A program made the position numbers and the translations under genes. Source: Dysidea avara (taxonomy: Eukaryota; Porifera; Demospongiae; Dictyoceratida; Dysideidae). From it: 64,000 nucleotides of DNA. Position 1 is the first letter of the stretch; the number at the start of each line of letters is the position of its first letter. Below the pieces are notes generated by a model. It worked only from the letters and a program-made list of their open reading frames with translations. It had not been told where the DNA came from and did no database searches. The stretch covers positions 7,984,694 to 8,048,693 of the forward strand of contig NC_089285.1 in NCBI RefSeq assembly GCF_963678975.1. The letters run 5' to 3'. Shown here piece after piece: positions 21,291 to 31,683 of this stretch.

Positions 21291-23290
21291 GTGGTGATTT
21301 CTTTGCAGCTGAACTCTCCACATGATGGTTTCTTTGTAGCTGAACTCTCTACAAGGCAATTTCTTCTAGCTGATCTCTCTACAGGGAGATTTGTTTGTAG
21401 CTGAACTATCTACAAGGTAACTTCTTCTAGCTGATCTCTCTACAGGGTGATTTGTTCGTAGCTGAATTCTGTACAGGCGATGTGTTTGCAGCTGAGCTCT
21501 TTACAAAATGGTTTCTTTGTAGCTGAACTCTCTACAAAGTAACTTCTTCTAACTGATCTTTCTACAGCGTGATTTGTTTGTAGCTGAACTATCTACAAGG
21601 TAATTTCTTCTAGCTGATCTCTCTACAGGGTGATTTGTTTGTAGCTGAATTCTGTACAGGTGATTTGTTTGCAGCTGAGCTCTTTACAGAATGGTTTCTT
21701 TGTAGCTGAACTATCTACAAGGTAATTTCTTCTAGCTGATCTCTCTACAGGGTGATTTCTTTGCAGCTGAACTCTCTACATGGTGGTTTCTTTGTAGCTG
21801 AACTCTCTACAAGGTAATTTCTTCTAGCTGATCTCTCAACAGGGTTGTTTGTTCGTAGCTGAATTCTGTACAGGTGATTTGTTTGCAGCTGAGCTCTTTA
21901 CAAAATGGTTTCCTTGTAGCTGAACTCTCTACAAGGTAACTTCTTCTAACTGATCTTTCTACAGGGTGATTTGTTTGTAGCTGAACTCTCTACATGGTGG
22001 TTTCTTTGTAACTGAACTTTCTACAAGGTGACTTCTTCTAGCTGATCTTTCTACAGGGTGATTTGTTTGTAGCTGAACTCTCTACAAGGTAACTTTTCTA
22101 GCTGATCTCTCTACAGGGAGATTTGTTTGTAGCTGAACTCTCTACAGGTGATTTGTTTGAAGCTGAACTCTCTAAATGATGGTTTCTTTGTAGTTGAACT
22201 CTCTACAAGGTAACTTCTTCTAGCTGATCTCTTTACAGGATGATTTGTTTGTAGCTGTGATTTGTTTGCAGCTGAGCTCTTTACAAAATGGTTTCTTTGT
22301 AGCTGAAGTCTCTACAAGGTAACTTCTTCTAGCTGATCTCTCTACAGGGTCACTAGTTTTTAGCTGAATTCTCTACATGGTGGTTTCTTTGTAACTGAAC
22401 TCTCTACAAGGTAACTTCTTCTAGCTGATCTTTCTACAGTGTGATTTGTTTGTAGCTGAGCTCTTTACAGAATGGTTTCTTTGTAGCTAACAAATTAGTA
22501 AACTAAGAACCTTCAAGCAGTGTGAGCTCTCTACAAGGTATCTTCTTCTAGCTGATGTCTCTACAAGGTCACTAGTTTGTAGCTGAGCTCTCTACATGGT
22601 GGTTTCTTTGTAACTGAACTCTCTATACAAGGTGACTTCTTCTAGCTGATCTTTCTACAGGGTGATTTGTTTGAAGCTGAACTCTCTACAAGGAACTTCT
22701 TCTAGCTGATCTCTCTACAGGGAGATTTGTTTGTAGCTGAACTCTCTACAGGTGATTTGTTTGCAGCTGAACTCTCTGCATGATGGTTTCTTTGTAGCTG
22801 AACTCTCTACAAGGTAACTTCTTTTAGCTGATCTCTCTACAGGGAGATTTGTTTGTAGCTGAACTCTCTACATCATGGTTTCTTTGTAGCTGAATTCTCT
22901 ACAAGGTAACTTCTTCTAGCTGATGTCTCTACAGGGAGATTTGTTTGTAGCTGAACTCTCTACATGATGGTTTCTTTGTAGCTGAACTCTCTGCAAGGTA
23001 ACTTCTTCTATTGATCTCTCTACAGGGCTATTTGTTTGTAGCTGAACTCTCTACATGGTGGTTTCTTTGTAGCTGAACTCTACAAGGTGATTTCTTCTAG
23101 CTGAACTATCTCTCTCCATATTTGCATGAACTCCCCACAAGGTAACTTCTTCTAGCTGATCTCCCTACAGGGTGAATTTGTTTGTAGCTGATCTCTCTAC
23201 AGGGTGATTTGTTTGTAGCTGATCTCTATACGGGTTACTTGTTTATATCTGATCTCTTGAATTCTCTTCAGGGTGACTGCTCTATTAGGA
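21290..23290. repeat. Large minisatellite array (copy 2), ~2 kb
   Basis: About 60 tandem units of roughly 30-33 bp. Two main unit types alternate, one with tttgtagctgaactctctac and one with cttctagctgatctctctac, giving higher-order repeats of two or three units. Units are degenerate but never lose the agctga..tct(c/t)tac core. No coding potential survives through the array. Confidence 0.95.
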
Positions 23291-24075
23291 TGACTGCTCT
23301 ATTAGAGTATCTCGATCTCGCTGCATCAAGTTGGATTTCGTGTTATAACTCCGTGGCTTTAAGTCTGATTCTTCTACACCATTGAAGAGCCTTTCTAAGA
23401 TGAGTACTCCATCTGTACAGTGATTTTCAAAGCATTACCCCAAGCGGTTTATCTGGTAGGCGTGGCAAGCAGTCATTTTTTAATAGCTAATCTCGATTGC
23501 ATAATTGTTACACGCTGTTGGTTTTTTTTGTTGTATCTTCCTGGTTTTAACCTCAATCTCTTTCAAACCACAAAAGGTTTGAGGTTCAATAGTTAACCTA
23601 TTCACCCACCAATTTTCAGCTTCTTCCCATACACGGTTTACGCTGTAGGCATGACAACATATTGGTGTTATTTTTTGTGAATAATGAATAATCGCTCATA
23701 ACTCTTTGCCTGTTTATCGTATTCCAGCCAAAGTTGGTACCGAAATGTGCCTTTATACCTCCTTCTGTGTGCCAAATTTCAAGGCAATCGGATATGGCGT
23801 TCGTGTTTTATAGCAGTTTTTGTCAGTGTGCAAAAAAAGGAAGAAAATAAGAAAACTAAGCCAATTTGTGAAGTCGCATATCTCGGGAACACGTGAAGCG
23901 ATTGCGCTCAAATTTGGAATGTAGAGTGCTGAAGTTGGAGGGAGTGTCCACAGCAAAAATCGTCTTGTTTCATCAAGGCAGCACAGAGCTACGGAGGTGC
24001 GAAAAGTGTGTTTTCTTTATTCCTGTCAATATACTCACGAGTGTTGCGCGCCGGCCTCTTGAGCCGCATGACATA
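23270..24075. repeat. Unique tail of the minisatellite repeat (copy 2)
   Basis: Uninterrupted counterpart of 11040-11850. It then extends with conserved-looking sequence: an aactctttgcctgtttatcg stretch, catatctcgggaacacgtga, and a GC-richer end (gttgcgcgccggcctcttga) near 24050. It stops where the DUF7869 coding sequence begins. An ORF at 23893-24231 is partly within it and is not a gene. Confidence 0.75.
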
Positions 24076-24084
24076 CTCCCGTGT

Positions 24085-25658
24085 GTCTTGATCTACTACC
24101 TAAGTGGAAAGCGTATTTGTAAAACCATGTTCTTATTTACACATGCAGTTGGAATAAAAAAGTACAAAGATTTGTTAACAGACTATATCCAATATGGTGT
24201 GTCCTCATGGATTCATGAAAATACTAAATGATTTCCAGCTAATTGTTGTATTTCTCTAGATAAAACTAAGCGTATTGTTCAATTTATTGAGAACATGGCC
24301 AGTATTCATGCACTACACGGCTGCCTGGTCAGTACAGCAATGAAAAGGTTCTGCTGCTTCCAACTCATATGTCCAAAAGGTTTGTGTATCGTGAATACTG
24401 CAGTCTGTGATGAGAATGAGGAAAGAGCAGTCTGTCGTCGAAAATTTGAAGACTTATGATCTGAAATACTTCCTCATGTGGCTACTATGAAACCGGCCAC
24501 TGATTTATGTGAGGTGTGTCAGAACAACATAGTGAAGATGATGCATTCTGTTAACCTTCCTGAAGGAGAAAAGTCGCAGAGCTTAAAAGAAGCAGAGCTC
24601 CATTTAATGCTTGCTAAACAGGAAAGAGAGCTTTACAACTCAGAATGTCTACTAGCTGTCAGTGAAATGAAGGCAACCTAAAGTTGTACATTTTAGCTTT
24701 GATTTTGCCCAGCAAGTCCATTTTCCAAATAGTCCACGGCAGGTAGGACCACTTTATTTCCTAGTTCCTCGTAAATGTCAGCTTTTTGGAATCTGCACTG
24801 AAGGAAAAGGACAGCAAGTTAATTATCTCAGATGAAAATGATAACCCTGGCAAAGGTGCTAATTGTGTAATTTCAATGCTACATGACTATTTAGAGCGGT
24901 ACACAACAGCTAACCAAGAAATTCTTCTTCATGCAAACAATGCAGTGGGACGAAACAAAAATAACGCAATGATTCATTATTGTGCTTGGAGGATACTTAC
25001 AGGTCGAAGTCTTAACATTAAGCTGTCCTTCATGATAGCAGGACATACAAAATTCAGTCCAGATCGGTTTTTTGGCCTTATAAAGAAAACTTACTGTAAT
25101 ACATCTGTTTATACCATGTATGACATGGAAAGGATAGTTATTAATTCTACTACTGGAGGACAAAATATTGCTTTACCTACAGTAGATGTACGCTCTGGGG
25201 AACGTAATGTGAATTGGTATAATTGGTCGGACTATTTGAACAATATTTTCCATGCTATTCCATCCATTCTGAACTACCATCACTTTACATTGGACAAATC
25301 AACACCTGGAATCGTGTCATTGCAAGAGTATATCAAGACTGACAAAATTTCATTTAGCATGTTAAAAAATGAGCCACAACAAGGTGCGACAGGTTTCCCA
25401 TCAGTTGTCACACCCACAGGATTGTCTGTGGAGAGACAGCTCTACCTGTATCAAAAAATTAGACCATACTGTGCATCTGAAGCTGACCTTACCTGTCCTA
25501 TACCTGCAATAGCTCTTGTTTCTAGTAAACCCTGCAGTGGTACTGCTAGCGGTGGATCAAAGAGGTCTACTACACTGTGTAGCCATTGTCGTAAGCCAGG
25601 CCATACAAAGACAGTACGAGGTGTAACAACTTGTCCAGAACTGACAAACAAGCAGTGA
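24085..25658 (+). pseudogene. DUF7869-type transposase-like gene, intronless copy with long intact 3' half
   Basis: Reads across several frame changes: YYLSGKRICKTMFLFTHAVG (24090-24150), then SEILPHVATMKPATDLCEVC and VNLPEGEKSQSLKEAELHL (24460-24600), QQVHFP-like residues, PLYFLVPRKCQLFGICTEG near 24750-24800. It then runs uninterrupted from about 24790 to 25658: DENDNPGKGANCVISMLHDY, LHANNAVGRNKNN, LSFMIAGHTKFSP, DRFFGLIKKTY, NWYNWSDYL, LSVERQLYLYQKIRPYC. A Cys/His cluster, CSHCRKPGHTKT...C, follows near 25576-25636. The introns seen in the 16361-19908 relative are absent here. An in-frame TGA is near 24458. The motif usually written HADN is HANN here, so a proposed catalytic Asp may be lost. 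Putative transposase; the nuclease role is inferred. Confidence 0.7.
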
Positions 25659-25659
25659 T

Positions 25660-26480
25660 AGTTATGACATTGATTCTAAAACATTGCAATAGTGATTTTT
25701 ACAGTGTGTTAAATAAATGGTTGTAACTTCATAATGGAACTTGCTATTCATTTGAAATTTTAAACAATAACAGTTTATGAGTAAAGGTATCACGTAATTA
25801 GCATAACTCAAATTCCATGTTCTGACCCTATAGGTCCCTTTTCCTATGCCCCCTCACATTTAGTGAACACCATGCATATAGCATCAGCCACACTCCGAGG
25901 CAGATCTAGGATTTCTAAAGGGGGGGCTGGCCCAGGGTACTACTAATCTCTTGGGTGGAGGTGTGCTTCGAAGCATGCTGAAACCAAGGGGACCTGGGGG
26001 CATGCCCACCCACCCCCCAGGAAAATTTTGAAAAATAGATGCTAAAATACTGCAATTTGAAGACATTTCCAATTTGCAGGAAATGCATATTTCTGCCTGT
26101 AGATATATTATATACTGCCTTTAGACTACGAGGTATGGCTCTCTGCAGCATTTGTTAATGGAAAGGTTTGAGTAGGTTCAGATAACCAAGCACATGATTC
26201 ACCCTTTCACAACAATAGATGAATGTTACAATATAATGTTGAAAGCAGAAAATTTTGAAATTTGGATGATACAAGGTTGAATCTGACATTTTCAATGGAC
26301 ATTGTGTACACATTTTCAATGGAAATTTACACAAGAAGTAGATGAATTAAGCCTTTTAAACAGACCAAAGCACTTCATTGTATGTATAGGTGCAGACAAA
26401 TATGGATAAATTCCATAGCAGAACCAACTGTTATGTATCTGCTGACTATTATATTAGAGTAGTTAAGTGACTACTCTATA
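25660..26480. other. Repeat-end sequence (hAT-like terminus) and spacer
   Basis: 25893-26040 contains gaggcagatctaggatttct followed by a G-run and then cccccaggaaaattttgaaa. Similar blocks are at 43763 and, inverted, at 58590-58640. These look like hAT-like element ends. Nothing coding is recognised; minus-strand ORFs here run across the G/C tracts. Confidence 0.4.
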
Positions 26481-26675
26481 GGCCAGTTTACACTAGTGCC
26501 TTAATCCAGTTTAAATCGGTTCTAAAACCTTACAAGTTCTAGTGTAAACACAGTCCAAAGTGGTTTGAGGTGGTTTCAAAACTAGTTTAGCTAAACCACC
26601 TTGGCAGGTAGTTTGAAGCCACTTAAAACCAGTTCAAATATAGTGTAAACAGGTGACTGTTAATCCAGTTTAACT

Positions 26676-27644
26676 ATGGCTACTCGAGGTTTATCGTGGA
26701 CCAACAGTGAAGTAAAAGCATTAATTGCAATATGGAGTGATGATAAGATTCAAGACCAACTTGATGGAGCCAGAAGAAACAAAACTGTCTTTGAGAAGGT
26801 AGCTTGTAAAATGGCAGAATTAGGCTATGAAAGAGACTGGGAGCAATGTAGACAAAAGATTAAGAATCTGAAAACTGACTATAAAAAGATAAAAGACAAC
26901 AACAGACAAACAGGAAAGGGTAGGAAAGAGTGAAAGCATTTTGATTTGCTTGACAAAATCATGCGTAAACGTGCTGCTATACAGCCACCAACTATATTTG
27001 AAAGCATGCAAGGGAGTAGTGGTAGCAGCACCGATGATGTCAGTATTGGCCAACAGAATGGTGATATGACACCAGGTGATGAAGTAGAGCGTTCGCTGTT
27101 TGATGACGATTTGACACAAGTTGATTATCCCACGCAACTAGAAGATGGTCTCACACAGGTTGATGATGACCAGACGCAAGTTAGTGATGATGATTTGACA
27201 CAAGCTGATAGCCTTCTGACGCAAGATGCTGCTAACCCCACACAGGTTGATGATTCACCACACGGCAGTAATGATTTACGGAAGCCAGATGAAAGTTTAG
27301 ATACACAATCTGACTCTATGCAACCCAAAAGCAAAATAACTGGTACAACTAAAAAATCTAAATTAAGCAAAAAGGGTGCTGCTATGGAAAAAGTGGTTGG
27401 AGGGATTGTTGACAAGTTTATGGTGCAGCAACAAGAAGCTGAAACTCATTTTTTTAGCTTTGAAGAAAAAATGCCAAAGGAAGAAAGACAGCATGAAGAG
27501 AGAATGATGATGGGCATGGTGCAGTCATCCTCTATGCCAGTTGCACCTTCGCCAAACACGTATTATTACAATTCACCACATGTGCACTATCAACAACAAA
27601 CAGAAGGGATGCCTCCCGATGAGAGACCCGAATTTGATTATTAG
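26676..27644 (+). pseudogene. Harbinger Myb/SANT-like DNA-binding protein, one premature stop
   Basis: ATG at 26676, MATRGLSWTNSEVKALIAIW, then a trihelix/Myb-SANT-like domain of about 85 residues: NKTVFEKVACKMAELGY and DWEQCRQKIKNLKTDYKKIK. An in-frame TGA at 26931-26933 interrupts it; the frame continues unchanged with FDLLDKIMRKR to a stop at 27642-27644, 322 codons in all. The middle is acidic with about seven TQ-V/A-D repeats (DLTQVD, DGLTQVD, DDQTQVS), then a basic TKKSKLSKKG and a Gln/Glu-rich end. In Harbinger elements this partner protein binds the element ends and helps the nuclease enter the nucleus (established for the superfamily). A single nonsense change suggests recent loss or a sequencing error. 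Confidence 0.7.
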
Positions 27645-27728
27645 GAAAGATGATCATGTAAACACTTGTGAACAAAATATGTAGCATGTGTGCTGATTTC
27701 GGGTTTATTCTATTTGTCTATTATATAG

Positions 27729-27850
27729 TGTTTAAAGTGGATGCGATAAGACATAATTTCTTAATGCACTTCTTATAGTTTCAGCAGTAGCATCAGTTGC
27801 ACTGCTTTCAGTTGACGAGGGAATTCCACTATCTGCAGAGGTATGGACAC
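27729..27850 (-). pseudogene. C-terminal scrap of a Harbinger nuclease gene
   Basis: The minus strand reads ADSGIPSSTESSATDATAET then IRSALRNYVLSHPL and a stop. A C-terminal IR.ALR.Y-type motif converging on the Myb gene is what an intact Harbinger would have. The catalytic domain is absent; the frame is lost upstream of about 27850. Confidence 0.35.
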
Positions 27851-28151
27851 TGCTGGTATACCATTCTTCATTAAAATACATGCCTATAAAAATGAATTCT
27901 ATGAAGAAGCATCTGATCAGGATGAAAACCATTGGTCCAAAAAACTTGCTGCCTGTATACCTGATAAAATATACAGTAAACAGTGGGATGATAATGTTTC
28001 AACAATTACCTTTTATAAATACCATGGGGTACCTGATTTAGTAATTAAAGACACATCAAACAGTACATGTACCCCTATAGTAAGTAATACAGGATATCAA
28101 GAATCATCATCTCAGGATGACGACGACTATGTGAGGAAGGAAACTTGTTGA
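27850..28151 (+). other. Unrecognised open reading frame
   Basis: About 100 residues, starting GIPFFIKIHAYKNEFYEEAS and containing DENHWSKKLA, ITFYKYHGVPDLVI and a Ser/Asp-rich end. It begins exactly where the Harbinger tail ends, so it probably belongs to whatever truncated that element. Composition looks protein-coding; no family recognised. Confidence 0.3.
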
Positions 28152-28259
28152 TGCAATGTCTGAATCAAATACTCTTTATTGCATCAAAAACCTTCAGCAA
28201 GTGCTATTGTGTATACAGAGAAAACACTCTTGGTTTTGTAAATGCTAAAAGGTCCAAGA

Positions 28260-28442
28260 AGTTTGCAAAACGAAATTTAACTTAGGCATCCAGCACCCAA
28301 GCACAGTATAAAATTATTTGACCAAAGAAATTGCTGCTGGACGCGTTGCTGGTGCATTCCCAAAGTCCACAGTCCCACAAGTACACGTCAGCCAGTTTGG
28401 GGTCATCCCCAAAAATGACAACCAAACAAGCTTTCGTTAGTC
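28260..28442 (+). pseudogene. DIRS-type reverse transcriptase scrap
   Basis: Reads LGIQHPS..., then LTKEIAAGRVAGAF and QVHVSQFGVIPK, stopping at 28440. The KEIA.GRVAG...S.FGVIPK pattern is characteristic of the region just before the RT core in DIRS-like (tyrosine-recombinase) retroelements. Only about 60 residues remain. Confidence 0.5.
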
Positions 28443-28444
28443 GT

Positions 28445-29400
28445 GAGTACTTGAAGGGCATGGCTTAGGTATATCTAGTTCCTGTTGCTACAAGTTTTAA
28501 TAGGGATTTCTCTTCAATTAGATGATAGAGAAACTAACATTATAACACGATGCTCTTTCTATCCCTTGTGATAGGGAAAGTGATAGTATAGTGTTGATTC
28601 CAAATTAAATCCCTTCATGTGGCTACAAGAGAAGAAAAATTTTACCTGAGTGATAGAGCAAAGTGTAAGGAAAAAGTTTTTTAATCACAGAGAAGTGATA
28701 ACATACAATGGCTATCTAGTTATGTGAGTTTACAGCAAAACTTACTTTTAGCATTGCAAAGCATTGCACATATTTAGCTTCAATTTACAGTAACACACAA
28801 TGCTGTTTGTTACTACTCGCAATCATCTATTAATTGGAAGATTTCTATTGCTGAGTACAAAATGTTTGTGTATATCTTGCTCTAAAAGAGTATTCTGTAG
28901 GTTTGCACTCACAGCTGATAATTGATTCCTTCTACGTCTTTTCTGAATTAGTACCAAGTGACACCAAAGGCATACAAAGCGAATGAAGAAAGTAGTGACT
29001 CTTAAGATTTGTAGTAGGCGACAGAGCTGACTATGTCTGTTACAAAATAGATCTTTTTGACAGATTTGCAGTGGCAACAGTTTTAGAACTGCTTTGAAGC
29101 ATTTCTTAGTAGAGCTTCAAACAGAAACACTATGTATACCTGTACTCTTGAGCCTTGTTGATGCAACTTCAGGTACTGTGTATATATTGTTGTTCACCCA
29201 CCTGCAGCTAACAAGATAGCCAAATTTGTCACAATTTTGCTTTACCAAAATATTGAGCTACTTGATATTCAAGGAACAGCAAATACGTAGTTGTAAAAAA
29301 CCTTACTTAACTGATTTTCATAATGTGAAAAATCTAAACATACAGTAATATAAATTCTCTAATGCACAACTTTAACATGTAATAGCATAGCTAGCCAAAC
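28445..29400. other. Unassigned AT-rich region
   Basis: May include decayed downstream sequence of the minus-strand DDE_Tnp_4 gene. No clear ORF or repeat is recognised. Confidence 0.35.
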
Positions 29401-30487
29401 ATATCGCCTTTGGCTAGAATTCTCTGACCTGGTTTTTAACTCATCCAGTATCCCGCTATGCTGTATGGTAAACTGATCACTGCTGTTGCCAGAAAACCCA
29501 GGTGAAATATGTACGAAAACTCCAGTGAAAGTGTCAATTCAATATAAATATTTAACAGTAGTGTGACTTTTGTAGTCACTGTGTGACACTTTCAAGAGTG
29601 GTATCCACTTATTTAGGATCCAGGATACAGAGCTTTGCTCTACATTAAAACGGCAAGCTAAATCACTTTGTGAAAAGTTGTAGCGAAGTTTCATTAACAC
29701 AAGGAGTAACTTTTGGGATAGTGATAGTTCATCATTCCCTCTAGTATCTAGTGTTAACACAGGATTCAACTAGCAAAAGACACTCAATTACCTTTTGAGG
29801 AAGGCCAGTATACATTTGCACTTGGTAGTCATTGAGTAAACTTAAGTTGAGTCTTTGCACATGACTGTTGAAAGTGTCAATTTTCTGCTTCAGCTCCAGA
29901 ACCCCTGCACATAACTGGCTGTTTTCTTGCTCTAGTTGAACACACCTAGAAACAATACTTGTGTAACTAAGTGACTGTAATTCACAACTAGAGCTTGTGG
30001 GCTTACAACTAGAGCTTGTGGGCTCACAATTAGAGCTTGTGGGCTCGAGGCATGATACAGCATCTGTCCTTGAATCTACAGCATCATTTCTGGATGACTG
30101 TGTAAGATGCAAAATAGAGTTGCTAGCAGTAGGATCTAACTGAGCAGCTATTACTTGAGGGTCAATGCTCGAGTTCTCTATGTCATTACTTACAGGTGCA
30201 TGCACCGTCTCAATATCCACAACATCAAGACTGGACGACTGCAAGATGTATATTAGAGCTGCTAACTGTAGGATCTAACTCAGCAGTTGAGGGTCATGCT
30301 TAGGTTATTCATGTCATCATTTACAGGTGCATGCTCTGGTTCAATATCCAAGTCTGTAGTGTGGTAGAATCTAATTCAACAGTATTTCCATAGTGTGACT
30401 CATCACTATCATCACTTGAAAAATCATCATGAGCTGTTTCAGAATTTATTGCATGTGGATGCTCATCATGCTGTTCAGTGGTATAGT
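29400..30487 (-). pseudogene. DDE_Tnp_4 (THAP/IS4EU-like) transposase, main part
   Basis: On the minus strand from 30487 an open frame begins DYTTEQHDEHPHAI and has an acidic SSDDSDESHYG. Two copies of a ~200-bp segment follow. From 30244 the protein includes a 30-bp coding repeat (EPTSS.C/KPTSSSC), a coiled coil (VQLEQENSQLCAGVLELKQK), YQVQMYTGLP, and after a frame change LSLSQKLLLVLMKLRYNFSQ and FNVEQSSVSWILNKWIPLL (HTH_Tnp_4). Then SDYKSHTTVKYL and, further down, SGNSSDQFTIQHSGILDEL. A region normally holding the first catalytic Asp is missing between WIPLL and SDYK. The N-terminal THAP part lies at 36495-36910, beyond the inserted transposon. Confidence 0.6.
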
Positions 30488-31683
30488 CCACTGTCTTAGG
30501 GTCAAAATATGGACCCGACGTGCACTTCTGGCAGAAATCACCAAATTTAGCACAAATGACTATTTATATGTACTAATCAAATTCTGATATAGGACACACC
30601 CTTTTGTTTAATTAACACCCCTTAATTAGCATATTTGAATACACTAGACTTCAACTTATACTAGACTCCGTTTTCTACCCACAGAGTTATTAGAAACATA
30701 ATTTGCTTTGTTTCCATTAAACATTCACTAGGAAGTTCCTATTTAATACTCACCATAACACATGTGTTATAGTTTGTATCCGTTTTAAACAGTCCAATCA
30801 TGCAGCAGAATTGTTCCTAGCTATTTCTAACAGGTAAGTTACTATGGTATTTTAGTGTTACAGTGTGTATAGCCTTTAGCTATAACTTTTAGGATGGTTT
30901 TTTTAGACTTCACTTAAGTACTGGCTGCACTTTACAGTGTGATACCAGCCTTTCCTTACCTGGACCAACCTTAAACTTGCTGCACTGTATTTTATGTGTA
31001 GATTACATATGTCTTCAGCGGAAGTAAATTGGTCGCTATGTTGTCTCTGCCAAACCAATGCTAGCGGTGAGATGCTCATCATGCTGTTCAGTGGTATAGT
31101 CCACTGTCTTAGGGTCAAAATATGGACCCGACGTGCACTTCTGGCAGAAATCACCAAATTTAGCACAAATGACTATTTATATGTACTAATCAAATTCTGA
31201 TATAGGACACACCCTTTTGTTTAATTAACACCCCTTAATTAGCATATTTGAATACACTAGACTTCAACTTATACTAGACTCCGTTTTCTACCCACAGAGT
31301 TATTAGAAACATAATTTGCTTTGTTTCCATTAAACATTCACTAGGAAGTTCCTATTTAATACTCACCATAACACATGTGTTATAGTTTGTATCCGTTTTA
31401 AACAGTCCAATCATGCAGCAGAATTGTTCCTAGCTATTTCTAACAGGTAAGTTACTATGGTATTTTAGTGTTACAGTGTGTATAGCCTTTAGCTATAACT
31501 TTTAGGATGGTTTTTTTAGACTTCACTTAAGTACTGGCTGCACTTTACAGTGTGATACCAGCCTTTCCTTATCTGGACCAACCTTAAACTTGCTGCACTG
31601 TATTTTATGTGTAGATTACATATGTCTTCAGCGGAAGTAAATTGGTCGCTATGTTGTCTCTGCCAAACCAATGCTAGCGGTGA
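30458..31683. repeat. Tandem duplication of a 613-bp block
   Basis: 30458-31070 and 31071-31683 are direct, adjacent copies. I see one difference (ccttacctgg versus ccttatctgg near 30957/31570). Each begins gatgctcatc; the sequence after copy 2 begins gatgagg, so the junction shares gatg. The block holds about 30 bp of left flank, the left TIR, the presumed promoter and the first ~22 codons of the gene in the 31101-36506 element. Confidence 0.95.

Larger units (their letters stand above)
26481..27850 (+). mobile_element. PIF/Harbinger element, 3' truncated
   Basis: The left end ggccagtttacactag starts at 26481; inverted subterminal gtgtaaac motifs lie at about 26544 and 26642, and atccagttta occurs twice. 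It carries the two-gene arrangement usual for Harbinger: a Myb-like gene on the plus strand (26676-27644) and the tail of a second gene on the minus strand (stop at 27732). The second gene breaks off at about 27850 and the right TIR is not found. Confidence 0.65.

Noticed and set aside
21290-23290. Regular short repeats with spacer-like variation, superficially like a CRISPR array
   Set aside because: Units are contiguous and degenerate with no unique spacers of constant length, and the genome is eukaryotic (introns, LTR retrotransposons, MITEs). It is a minisatellite.
23893-24231. 112-residue ORF
   Set aside because: Its first half lies in the non-coding tail of the minisatellite repeat. 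Only its last ~45 residues belong to a gene, the DUF7869 copy.
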